NCBI RefSeq assembly: GCF_000620625.1
Contig: NZ_JIAW01000004.1
Location: 93,213-157,212, forward strand
Origin: Mycobacterium sp. URHB0044
Lineage (GTDB): Bacteria > Actinomycetota > Actinomycetes > Mycobacteriales > Mycobacteriaceae
Length of the DNA stretch: 64,000 bases
Direction of reading: 5' to 3'
Position numbers and translations under genes: made by a program. The notes beneath the pieces were generated by a model. The model made no database searches and was not told where the DNA came from. It saw nothing but the letters and a program-made list of their open reading frames with translations. Each line of letters starts with the position of its first letter. The stretch's first letter is position 1. Shown piece by piece: positions 17,103 through 25,202 of this stretch.

Positions 17103-18082
17103 TTTGGGATGGTGTCCTTCCTGATTGTGACATCGGTTGTGGCACTGTCTGACTGGTCGAGCCAGCGCTGCGCGTCCAGCGCGGCTTGGCAGCCGGTCGC
17201 GGCGGCGGTGACGGCTTGGCGATACCGGCGGTCGATCAGGTCGCCGGCGGCGAAAACGCCATCGACATGGGTGTGGGTACCCTGCCCCCGGGTCAGGACA
17301 TAGCCGCTGGCGTCGACGTCGACCAATCCCACCAACAGCTCAGAGCGCGGCGTCTGACCTATGGCCACGAACACCGCGGCGAGGTCGATGTCGTACTCGG
17401 CGGCTGAGTGCAACCCGCGTACCCGCAGCCCTGTCACGTGGCGCCGGCCCTTTACGGCGAGCACTTTCGTGGAGCCGACGACAGCGACATTGGGCTGAGC
17501 ACGCAGCCGGGCAACCATGGCAGTGGATGCGCGCAGCCGGGGCCGATTGTGGATGACGGTCACCCGGCGGGCGAGCGGCGCGAGAAACAGAGCCTCTTCG
17601 GTGGCAGCGTCGCCGCCGCCGATGACGGCGACCTCGCGGTCGGCGAACTGCTCACCATCGTGTTTGGCGCTGGCGCTGACTCCATTGCCTTGCAGCTCGT
17701 GCTCCCCCGGCACGTTGAGGGCCCGGTTGACTGAACCCATCGCAAGGATCAGGGCGGATGCGTGACGCAGCTCGTCGTCGACGGCGACTGACTTGACCTC
17801 ACCGTCCACATCGAACCCGTCGACGTCGCCGGTGTGAAACTCGGCGCCGAAACGGTGTGCTTGTGCGCGCATCTCGCGCGCAAGGGTGGGTCCGCACACC
17901 GGCGCAGAATGGCCGGGGTAATTGTCGATCTGCCCCGCGGCCATCAGGTTTCCGCCGGGCACATGGCCCTCGACGACCAGGGTGTCGAGTCCTGCCCGCG
18001 CGGCGTAGATGGCCGCGGTGTAGCCGGCGGGACCCGAGCCGATGATGAGGACGTCACGAATTCGGCCCGCTCCCTCGATCAA
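17099..18082 (-). CDS. thioredoxin-reductase-like flavoprotein lacking the CxxC active site
   Basis: A 327-residue protein with the full TrxB layout: FAD site [27 protein letters not shown] site [17 protein letters not shown], and [22 protein letters not shown] near the C-terminus. Where TrxB has YCATCDG, this protein reads SASAKHDG: both catalytic cysteines are gone. It cannot use the normal dithiol relay and may reduce a ferredoxin, flavodoxin or small molecule, or may be regulatory. It starts at a TTG that overlaps the upstream TGA (TTGA) and ends overlapping the thioredoxin gene. Confidence 0.8.
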   Translation of the reverse strand: MIEGAGRIRDVLIIGSGPAGYTAAIYAARAGLDTLVVEGHVPGGNLMAAGQIDNYPGHSAPVCGPTLAREMRAQAHRFGAEFHTGDVDGFDVDGEVKSVAVDDELRHASALILAMGSVNRALNVPGEHELQGNGVSASAKHDGEQFADREVAVIGGGDAATEEALFLAPLARRVTVIHNRPRLRASTAMVARLRAQPNVAVVGSTKVLAVKGRRHVTGLRVRGLHSAAEYDIDLAAVFVAIGQTPRSELLVGLVDVDASGYVLTRGQGTHTHVDGVFAAGDLIDRRYRQAVTAAATGCQAALDAQRWLDQSDSATTDVTIRKDTIPK

Positions 18083-18411
18083 AGCGGGACGCCTACGCTG
18101 CACGCAGGCGTAGCGGTGAGCCGTACATCGCCGCATTGCGTGCGCAATGGGATCGGTTCGAACTGCCGGCACCGAATCTCGGCAAGCATTGCGCGAAGTC
18201 GCGGTTCTTCTTGGCTGCCGATGTACCCGTCTAGCCACTGGGTCAGCCTGTGGAATACCGCCGCCGGCAACGTGATCCGGCTGGACACAACGGCGTTGAG
18301 GATTCGATCGATCGCGAGATGATCTTCGCCGGAGCCCAATTCAACAAATGTAATGGTGCGCTCATAGCCCGCCAGGCACGCGTCTGCGGCATCGGCAAGC
18401 AACCACGCCAT
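18079..18411 (-). CDS. conserved hypothetical protein coupled to the TrxB-like gene
   Basis: About 110 residues from ATG 18411 (the frame is open to 18540). It reads MAWLLADAADACLAGYERTI then VELGSGEDHLAIDRILNAV, a compact mostly helical protein ending in [19 protein letters not shown]. Its TGA overlaps the TTG start of the next gene, so translation is coupled. No family recognised. Confidence 0.5.
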   Translation of the reverse strand: MAWLLADAADACLAGYERTITFVELGSGEDHLAIDRILNAVVSSRITLPAAVFHRLTQWLDGYIGSQEEPRLRAMLAEIRCRQFEPIPLRTQCGDVRLTATPACSVGVPL

Positions 18412-18627
18412 GTTCGCATCCGAGATGATCGACGAGTCAGACGTGGTCAGCGTCGGCGATGACGACCCAGGGGGTCTAACCCTGAAGGTTGGAACCAATG
18501 TCGCAGTCACGTCAGGCCGCGCTGTCCGCCGGCATGGCAATGCGATGGGTTGCAGGCCAGGTGATGTCGCAGTGAACGCCGTAGCGACGCGGCCGCGAAT
18601 GAACGTAAGTTGCCCACCTGTCCGGCA

Positions 18628-19044
18628 TCACAGTGCCACCACTGCCTGCAGGATGTCGGACGCGCTGAGAAGCGTCTTCCCACACGTCGGGCATTGAGCG
18701 ACACGATTGAACAGCCACCGCGACAGGGCCGTGGGCCGCATCTCTGCCGTCGTGCATTGCGCGGTGTACTCCAGCGCGTCTAGATGGTCGGCGCACACGT
18801 AGCCACAGGCGTTGCCGTGCGCGTCACAGTCGAAGCGTTGACAGTGCCCGACCATGTGAAATTCCACGTACGCCACTGCCGTTACAGCGCAACGGAATCC
18901 GTTGTCGAGGAACCCGAGCCCACACTGTGGGGCGGGGGCAGCGTGACCGTCGGCGGCACCAACACCAGCCGGACGAATCATCAGCGGAGTGCGGTTTGAT
19001 GTTCGATTCGGTGCGAGGCATGCCGCCTCGACGTCTGAACGCAT
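18628..19044 (-). CDS. Cys/His-rich putative zinc protein, paralogue of 41029-41502
   Basis: A 138-residue protein with CGLGF, FRCAVTAVAYVEFHMVGHC, FDCDAHGNACGYVCADHLDAL and QCPTCGK. The pattern C-A-x-A-V-A-x-x-E-x-H-x-V-x-x-C plus a late C-x-x-C recurs in the protein encoded at 41029-41502, which also heads an operator-driven operon. ATG 19044 has GGAAGGAAACAG before it. It probably binds zinc; possible roles are a redox-sensing or RNA/protein-binding module. Confidence 0.6.
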   Translation of the reverse strand: MRSDVEAACLAPNRTSNRTPLMIRPAGVGAADGHAAPAPQCGLGFLDNGFRCAVTAVAYVEFHMVGHCQRFDCDAHGNACGYVCADHLDALEYTAQCTTAEMRPTALSRWLFNRVAQCPTCGKTLLSASDILQAVVAL

Positions 19045-19190
19045 GTTCTGTTTCCTTCCCAGACTGGGTTCATGGCGGACGACCGTTTGCTATTCAGCGT
19101 CTTCATGAGGATGCGGTCGCCGCGCCGTTGCGGCGGCCGTTCTTCAACGTGCCGGTGTAATCAGAGCTCGCAGAACGCCTGCTGTAGATG

Positions 19191-19248
19191 AGGTTGCCGC
19201 CGGGCGGGGTGAATGGTCATCACCCTTACTGCCTGTTCACCCGGGTGA
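19191..19248 (-). promoter_or_regulatory. island operator/promoter copy 6 (for Cys-rich/trxB-like/trx operon)
   Basis: Minus strand: TCACCCGGGTGA (19237-19248), 11 bp, GGGTGA-TGACCAT-TCACCC (19207-19225), 10 bp, CAACCT (-10, 19191-19196). The leader to the ATG at 19044 is about 140 nt, the longest with copies 4 and 10. Confidence 0.8.
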
Positions 19249-19317
19249 TTGCTCCGAACTCTCCATCCCCGCGAGGGTGTGAGACGGGCCCGGATCGGGC
19301 GGGGCGGCGCTGGTGGG

Positions 19318-21879
19318 CTAGAGCAGCCCGAGCTCGCGGGCTCGAGTGACCGCGGCGGCGCGGTTCTCAACGCCGAGTTTGCGGTAAAGCGCGCGTTGGT
19401 GAGTTTTCACCGTGTTCAGTGAGACATAGAGCCGCTGGCCGATTTCACGGCGCGACAATCGGGTGGCCAGCAGCCGAAGGACCTCTTGTTCTTTGGCCGT
19501 GAGCTCTTCGGCGACCATGTCTGCCTGGTTGCGGGGACTCACCGCGGCCGCAACGGCCTTATTGCGCCGAGCCGTGGTGAGCATCGTTTGCGCTATTCCG
19601 GTGTGCGCACAAGCTCTAAGCAGCGCGCCAGCCTCATTCTGGCTCACCGCAGCCATCTCGGAATCACCGAGGTCCCCCAGGATCTTGGCTCTGACCATCA
19701 GCGCCTTGGCGACTTCGAGGATTCCTGCACCATTGCGAGCCAAACTGACGGCCAGGTGAGCCGCGTCCGCGGCAGCAGTCCTGTCACCACGCATCTCAAG
19801 GACGGTGGCCGCCGCTAGCGGCACGATCGCATTGACGAACTGCCCGCCGCCAGCCGAGTCCGTACCAGCGCCCGTTGCCCGGCGAATCTGCTGCTCGGCA
19901 TCTTGGAGGTGACCCGATTCGGCCGCGATCAGAGCGAGATAGCCCAGCGCGTAGATACGGCGGCGTCGATCGCCTATCTTCTCGGCCAACCGCACGGCCC
20001 GTCGGAAGATGGCTTGGGCTTCGTCGATGTTGCCCGAAAAGTACAGCGCTGCTCCATAGATGCAGTTGGCCGCAGACCGCGCTTGCAGTGCGTCGTCGAA
20101 GTCGAGGGTAATCGCTCGACGAGCCGCCTCGAGCGCCGCAGCAACGTCACCGGTCTTGAATGCGTGGACCTCACGCAACGCGACGAGTCGAGCGTCGAGT
20201 CTGCGATGATCGTTGACGTCGACCGCGGAGCCGGCTTCGAACGCCTCGATCCACGAGTGCGCGTCATCGAACTGGCCAACATTCAACGCGATCCATGCGC
20301 GAGCTTCGCACAGCCGCGGATCCTCTCGAACAGACTCGTCGGGCAGCAGATCGAGCCAGCCGGAGACCGTCGACAGTCCGCCGCTGTTGAATTCGTTGAC
20401 CCAGTCCGCGGCGATCAGATCCGCACTCGCCGCGATGTCACCCGCAGCGACGAGGTGGCGCACCGCCTCATCGACAAGGCCCTCGGCCTCGAACCAGTTC
20501 GCGGCTCGTCGGTGCAGGCCCGGCACGACATCGGGCTCGCTGCGTTGCAGTTCGGTGCGCAGCAATTCCCCGAACAGGTGGTGGTACCGATACCAGCGAC
20601 GCGACATGTCAAGTGGGACCACGAATAGGTTTTCGCGCTCGATCTCCTCCAGGACCGAGGCCGAGCCAGACGTTTGAAGCATCGCATCGCACAGCGCGCC
20701 GCTGAGCCGTGCCAGCACTGACGTGTGCAGTAGGAAGCTGCGCAGTTCAGGTGATTGGTTGTCGAGGACCTCGGCCATCAGGTAGTCGACGATATGACGG
20801 TTGTCGCCCGCGAAGGTCCTGATGAACGAGGAGGCATCAGGACGCCCGGTAAGCGAGAGCGCGGCAAGATACAGGCCTGCGGCCCACCCTTCGGTGCGGC
20901 GGTGCAAAAGTTCAATGTCTGCGTCAGCCAAGTCGAGCCCGAACACATCGTTCAGCAGGCGGGCCGCGTCAGTAGCCCCGAAACGTAAATCGTCGCTTCG
21001 CATCTCGACGAGATCGCCGCTGGCTCTCAGTCGACCCAACGGCAACATCGGATCCGATCGGGTCGCCAGAACCAGCCGAAGGTTCGCCGGCATCCGACCG
21101 ATGACGAACGCCACCTGCTCGTGAACCGCTCGATTCATCACCACGTGGTAGTCATCGAGAATGAGCACCATTGGGCTGGCGATCATGTCCAGATCATTCA
21201 GCAACGTAGGCAGGACGACCTGCACGGGGTCGGCGCCCATGGTCAGGAGTTCGACCGCGCGAGTTCCCACCCCCGGACTGACTTCCTGCAGCGCGGCGAC
21301 CACGTACATCCAGAACCACACTGGGTCGTTGTCGGACCGATCAAGCGACAGCCAACCGAACCGCAGGTCGTCGCCCGCACTCATCGCCCACTGCGCCAGT
21401 AATGTCGTCTTGCCCCAGCCCGCCGGCGCACTCAGCATGGTCAACTTGCGGCGCCGCCCCGCGGACAGGGCGGCCAGCAGCGTCTCGCGCTCAACGACCT
21501 CGCCCGCGATCGCCGGGACGTGCAGTTTGGTCGCGAGCAGAACAGCTCGCTCAGCGCCTCTTGCGACGCCGTTGTCGCCAGGTCCATCCGAGCCGAGCAT
21601 GTCCGAACTCCGTGAATCAGTTGAACCAAGCGTCTGGGCCGGAACACTCGGTGTCGAGGCATCGTGGGTTGGCGCCGGCTTCTCGCCTTCCCCGCCGCTC
21701 GCTACGGGCTCGCCCGGGTTCGGCCCGCGGGGCGATCGCGGAGATTTCATTGAATCAGATGTGTTCTCCCCGACTACTTCAGGCGCCCGCTGGCGGTAAC
21801 CGTTTGAACTGGTGAACCCGCTTGCCGCCATCGGTTCGGCGATTTTCTCGTAAGCCGCGCTCCCACTGTGCCCGCTCAC
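19318..21879 (-). CDS. MalT-type LAL transcriptional regulator (STAND ATPase, LuxR HTH)
   Basis: Up to 853 residues. A Ser/Pro-rich start (about 1-100, the true start may be later) is followed by the MalT-like NTPase with Walker A LSAPAGWGKTTLLAQW, Walker B LILDDYHV and the hallmark WYRYHHLFGELLRTEL, then TPR-like helices, then a C-terminal GerE/LuxR helix-turn-helix (ELTAKEQEVLRLLATRLSRR ... LNTVKTHQRALYRKLG). Such proteins are inducer- and ATP-dependent activators. It lies inside the operator-bearing island and is a candidate for the protein reading GGRTGA boxes. Confidence 0.88.
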   Translation of the reverse strand: MSGHSGSAAYEKIAEPMAASGFTSSNGYRQRAPEVVGENTSDSMKSPRSPRGPNPGEPVASGGEGEKPAPTHDASTPSVPAQTLGSTDSRSSDMLGSDGPGDNGVARGAERAVLLATKLHVPAIAGEVVERETLLAALSAGRRRKLTMLSAPAGWGKTTLLAQWAMSAGDDLRFGWLSLDRSDNDPVWFWMYVVAALQEVSPGVGTRAVELLTMGADPVQVVLPTLLNDLDMIASPMVLILDDYHVVMNRAVHEQVAFVIGRMPANLRLVLATRSDPMLPLGRLRASGDLVEMRSDDLRFGATDAARLLNDVFGLDLADADIELLHRRTEGWAAGLYLAALSLTGRPDASSFIRTFAGDNRHIVDYLMAEVLDNQSPELRSFLLHTSVLARLSGALCDAMLQTSGSASVLEEIERENLFVVPLDMSRRWYRYHHLFGELLRTELQRSEPDVVPGLHRRAANWFEAEGLVDEAVRHLVAAGDIAASADLIAADWVNEFNSGGLSTVSGWLDLLPDESVREDPRLCEARAWIALNVGQFDDAHSWIEAFEAGSAVDVNDHRRLDARLVALREVHAFKTGDVAAALEAARRAITLDFDDALQARSAANCIYGAALYFSGNIDEAQAIFRRAVRLAEKIGDRRRRIYALGYLALIAAESGHLQDAEQQIRRATGAGTDSAGGGQFVNAIVPLAAATVLEMRGDRTAAADAAHLAVSLARNGAGILEVAKALMVRAKILGDLGDSEMAAVSQNEAGALLRACAHTGIAQTMLTTARRNKAVAAAVSPRNQADMVAEELTAKEQEVLRLLATRLSRREIGQRLYVSLNTVKTHQRALYRKLGVENRAAAVTRARELGLL

Positions 21880-21974
21880 CGTATTTCTCCTCTTCGCCCA
21901 GCAATGCTTTTACTCATGCACCTCATGACAGCCCCGAACACGAATCACGAGCGTCTCAACACGAGGTGAATCGG

Positions 21975-21991
21975 CGTCTCAAAGTGAGACG
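21975..21991. promoter_or_regulatory. perfect inverted repeat upstream of the MalT-type gene
   Basis: CGTCTCA-AAG-TGAGACG lies about 95 nt before the MalT-type gene's first ATG; another CGTCTCA half occurs 25 nt away at about 21951. It differs from the island operator, so a different regulator (for example the GAF/Fis protein or a dimeric repressor) may act here. Confidence 0.45.
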
Positions 21992-22032
21992 TCTGCGGCG
22001 CGCTGACGGCCTCCGTCGTCGCCATCGCGAAC

Positions 22033-22116
22033 TCATGGCCGTCGTGACACCAACGCGTACCCACCGACGCCGAACACGACCGGCACCATCATCAACATTC
22101 CCAATACCGTGCTCAT
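22033..22116 (-). CDS. putative 27-residue membrane peptide
   Basis: ATG 22116 (or the adjacent ATG 22119) follows GAGAAGTCA. The product MSTVLGMLMMVPVVFGVGGY then ALVSRRP is one hydrophobic helix with a basic end, like the ORFs at 334-456 and 13554-13703. It lies between two LAL regulator genes. The rest of 21880-22306 shows only the inverted repeat at 21975. Short enough to be chance, but the ribosome site supports it. Confidence 0.4.
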   Translation of the reverse strand: MSTVLGMLMMVPVVFGVGGYALVSRRP

Positions 22117-22306
22117 CATTGACTTCTCGATTCCTCTGTATCCGATCCTCTGTGCCGCCGGTGTCTGGTTTGTGCTGCGGCGGTCGCGGCGATTCGGAAT
22201 TCAATGACAACGTTGGCAGGCAGACACCGCCGTCACCATCGCCCAGCGGGTGATCTTTAATGGCGGGTCGGTGTATGGCTAGTGACGTCGATAATTGACC
22301 GATTGG

Positions 22307-25117
22307 TCAATCGGAGTCCTGCGTCAGCTGCGCCAATTGGGCGCGTGAAGTGATTCCCAGTTTGGCAAATGCGTTGTGCACGTGGGTCTTCACCGTGTGG
22401 GGGGAAAGGTGCAGCTCGGTGGCGACGGAGCGGTTGGTCGCGCCCTGTGCGATCAGGTTGATGACCTTGAGTTCGGAATCGGTGAGGCTGTCCCAACCCG
22501 TTTTCGTCCGCGGGTGCGTGGCGATGCGGCGCTCTACACCCAATCGGCGCAGCGCGCGGCCCACCCGGCGGGCATCGGCAATCGCTTCGCAGGCGATGTA
22601 GGTGTCGAATGCCGCGTTCAGTTGGTCGAGCGCCTCGCCGTTGCGCTGTGCGCGAGCCAGTTCGGCAGCGGCGTCCTCGGCAGCGCTTGCATACAGAAGC
22701 GGCCGCGAAGACGCACGAAGCATGTCCGCAGCAGCCACCAATATTGAAGCGTCACGCCCGATTATCCCGCGGGCATATTCGGCCACCCCTACCAGCAGCG
22801 GCACCGTTGGCCGCTCACGCTCCAGCACCTCGTTCGCCTGTAAGACACGTGCGCGCAGGCCGGCGTCGCCGGCCGCCGACGCCACTCGCGCACCCAAGAT
22901 CACGAGCTCTAAGACCTCTGGCGTAAGTGGTGTCCCGAGTAGGGTGATGTCGCCGCCGAGCCAGCGCATTGCGTCATTGATGTCGTCGCGCTGCCACGCT
23001 GCCCGCGCCAGCACGTGCGTTGCCATCCGACGTACGAACGATGAGCCTGCGGGGTAGGCATCGCGAGCATCAATTTCCATTTGCTGCAACAGGTTTCGGT
23101 CATCGGTGCGCACCGCCACCTCGGCCAGAATCATCATGCGCAACATGTCCGCCTCGGTCGCCCCGGTGGCCTGCGGCGGCGGTTGGGACTCAACGGCGGC
23201 GCGAGCGGCCGACAACCGGCCCGCGGCGAGATGGACACGCCCGACAACGAGCGCCCACATACCGAGGTGCATCGTGTTGCCTTCCCGGCGGGCCTGCTCT
23301 GTTCCGTCGGCGATCTGGACCGCAGCGTCCTCCAACCGGCCGACCAGCGCCAGCTGGTTGGCGTAGTGCATGGCGGCGGCCAGGTAGTGATCTGTGTTCA
23401 CATCACCCGCGCGGGCAAGCGCGCAAGCCTTCTCTAGGCGGCGTAGCGCGCTGCCCACGTACCCGTCCCCGCCGTCGAGGCGCGCCAGGGTGACATCGGT
23501 CAGGATGCTGGCTTCGAGATCACCGGTGGCGGTCGCGGCGGCGGCAGCCTCGTCGGCGGCCGCGCGCTGTTCGCCGCCTTGGTCGTACATCAGGTTGTAG
23601 GCCAGCCAGGCCAGGTGCCGTGCCCGGGTGACTTCGCTGATGTCGCCCAATTGCAGCGCTCGGCGATTCTCGTCAATGCGTCGTTGTGTGCTGTGCCTGG
23701 TGTGCGCCGCCCGCCGCAGACGAATTTCGGCCTCCTGCTCGGGCGACGCGGTCTCTGAGAGCGCCACGACGGCCAACTCTTCCGCCTCGACGTGGCGGCC
23801 GGCCCTGTTGAGCCACTCCACCGTTTCCCCGACCAGGGATCCATGCTCAGCGTCGTCGGCCGGCAACAGCTCCAACGCACGCTTGCTCAGGTCCGCAGCC
23901 CCACTCGCGTCGCCGTGGCCAACCGATTGGGCAGCTTGCCGTAGTGCTTCGATGGCCTCGCGGTCTCCCGGCTCGGCGCTGCGTGCCAGCTGGGTGGCCA
24001 CCTCGGCCGGCGCGGCGCCGATACCCAGCATGACCGACGCCGATTGTCGCTCCATCGCCCGGCGCAGCGACTGCGGCAACGACTGCCGGGTGGCCTCCCG
24101 CAGCAAGTCGTGCCGAAATCTCAACTGGTCACCGTCTTCGACGAAGAGATCCGCGCGTACCGCCTCTTCGAGCGCCGACAGCAACGTGACCGGCTGGCGG
24201 TCCAGCATCGCGGCAAGCAAGCCGGCCGAGAACCGGTCCGGCAGCACTGCGGCTACCCGCACCACCTCTGATGCATCCTCTGACAGCAGGTCGAGTCGTT
24301 GCTCCATACTGGCGCCGAGACGGCACGGCAGCGCATATCCCGCGGCCACCGCACGCCCGCCGTTCACAGTGAGCCGGTCCTCCTCGCCCAGCCCCCTCAG
24401 GATCTCGCTGACCAGAAATGGATTTCCGTGGGCTTTGGCAGCCAGATTCAGTAGCGACGCATCGGCTTTCGCCCGAACGGCGTCTTGGACCATGTCGGCG
24501 ACCGCGTCCGGCGTCATGGCCGTCAACCGCAAGAAGGTGGCGTTCGCGCGCTGCAGCAGGGACAAGGTCTCCTGCACTGCAGGCCCGCCTGCCCCGGTGC
24601 GTGCGGTCAACACCCACAGCACCGCCGCATCCGGACGCGCGGCGAGCGACCGCAGCGCCAACAGCGTGCCGTTGTCGGCCCAGTGAATGTCCTCCAGCAC
24701 GATTGCCAGCGGAGTTCCGGCGGCCGCCGTATCAATCGCGTCGCCCAAATCGTGCACGACCCAGTAGTGCAGATCCGCCGAGCCGCCGAGCTGGCGCAAT
24801 GCCTCGGCGTCCCCGACGGGAGGATCAGCGTGCAGGGTGGCCATGAACAGCGAGAAGAACGGCACCGTCTGCTGGTACTCGAACGCTTCCCCGAACAGGG
24901 TGCGCACCCTGGACCTTTCGGCGCTCGCCAACACCTCGGTCAGCAACCGACTCTTGCCGATGCCGGGTGGGCCCTCGATGACCAGCGCTCCCCCGCGCCC
25001 CTGGCCCAACGCAGTCACCAGCGCGCCAATCAGTTTCAGCTCATCCGCCCGGCCCCGAATCGGCGGCGTGCCCAGTCGTTGGCCGCCGACATCAAATAGG
25101 CCGGTTGGAGGACCCAC
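22307..25117 (-). CDS. AAA/LuxR-type large LAL transcriptional regulator (paralogue 1)
   Basis: 936 residues from GTG 25117. The ORC/AAA_16-type ATPase starts with PPIRGRADELKLIGAL, Walker A IEGPPGIGKSRLL and Walker B IVLEDIHWADNGTLLALRSL. A long alpha-helical (TPR-like) middle follows, then a C-terminal LuxR HTH (TDSELKVINLIAQGATNRSV ... SPHTVKTHVHNAFAKLG). It is highly similar along its length to the next gene, so the pair is a tandem duplication. Probable signal-dependent activator; candidate for the island operator. Confidence 0.88.
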   Translation of the reverse strand: MGPPTGLFDVGGQRLGTPPIRGRADELKLIGALVTALGQGRGGALVIEGPPGIGKSRLLTEVLASAERSRVRTLFGEAFEYQQTVPFFSLFMATLHADPPVGDAEALRQLGGSADLHYWVVHDLGDAIDTAAAGTPLAIVLEDIHWADNGTLLALRSLAARPDAAVLWVLTARTGAGGPAVQETLSLLQRANATFLRLTAMTPDAVADMVQDAVRAKADASLLNLAAKAHGNPFLVSEILRGLGEEDRLTVNGGRAVAAGYALPCRLGASMEQRLDLLSEDASEVVRVAAVLPDRFSAGLLAAMLDRQPVTLLSALEEAVRADLFVEDGDQLRFRHDLLREATRQSLPQSLRRAMERQSASVMLGIGAAPAEVATQLARSAEPGDREAIEALRQAAQSVGHGDASGAADLSKRALELLPADDAEHGSLVGETVEWLNRAGRHVEAEELAVVALSETASPEQEAEIRLRRAAHTRHSTQRRIDENRRALQLGDISEVTRARHLAWLAYNLMYDQGGEQRAAADEAAAAATATGDLEASILTDVTLARLDGGDGYVGSALRRLEKACALARAGDVNTDHYLAAAMHYANQLALVGRLEDAAVQIADGTEQARREGNTMHLGMWALVVGRVHLAAGRLSAARAAVESQPPPQATGATEADMLRMMILAEVAVRTDDRNLLQQMEIDARDAYPAGSSFVRRMATHVLARAAWQRDDINDAMRWLGGDITLLGTPLTPEVLELVILGARVASAAGDAGLRARVLQANEVLERERPTVPLLVGVAEYARGIIGRDASILVAAADMLRASSRPLLYASAAEDAAAELARAQRNGEALDQLNAAFDTYIACEAIADARRVGRALRRLGVERRIATHPRTKTGWDSLTDSELKVINLIAQGATNRSVATELHLSPHTVKTHVHNAFAKLGITSRAQLAQLTQDSD

Positions 25118-25202
25118 CGGGTGTCCTATCTACCGTTTACCGATTGTCACTGCAATGCACGTCATTGTATGCCCGCGCACGTCCGTACCCGAGTGCTCTC
25201 GG

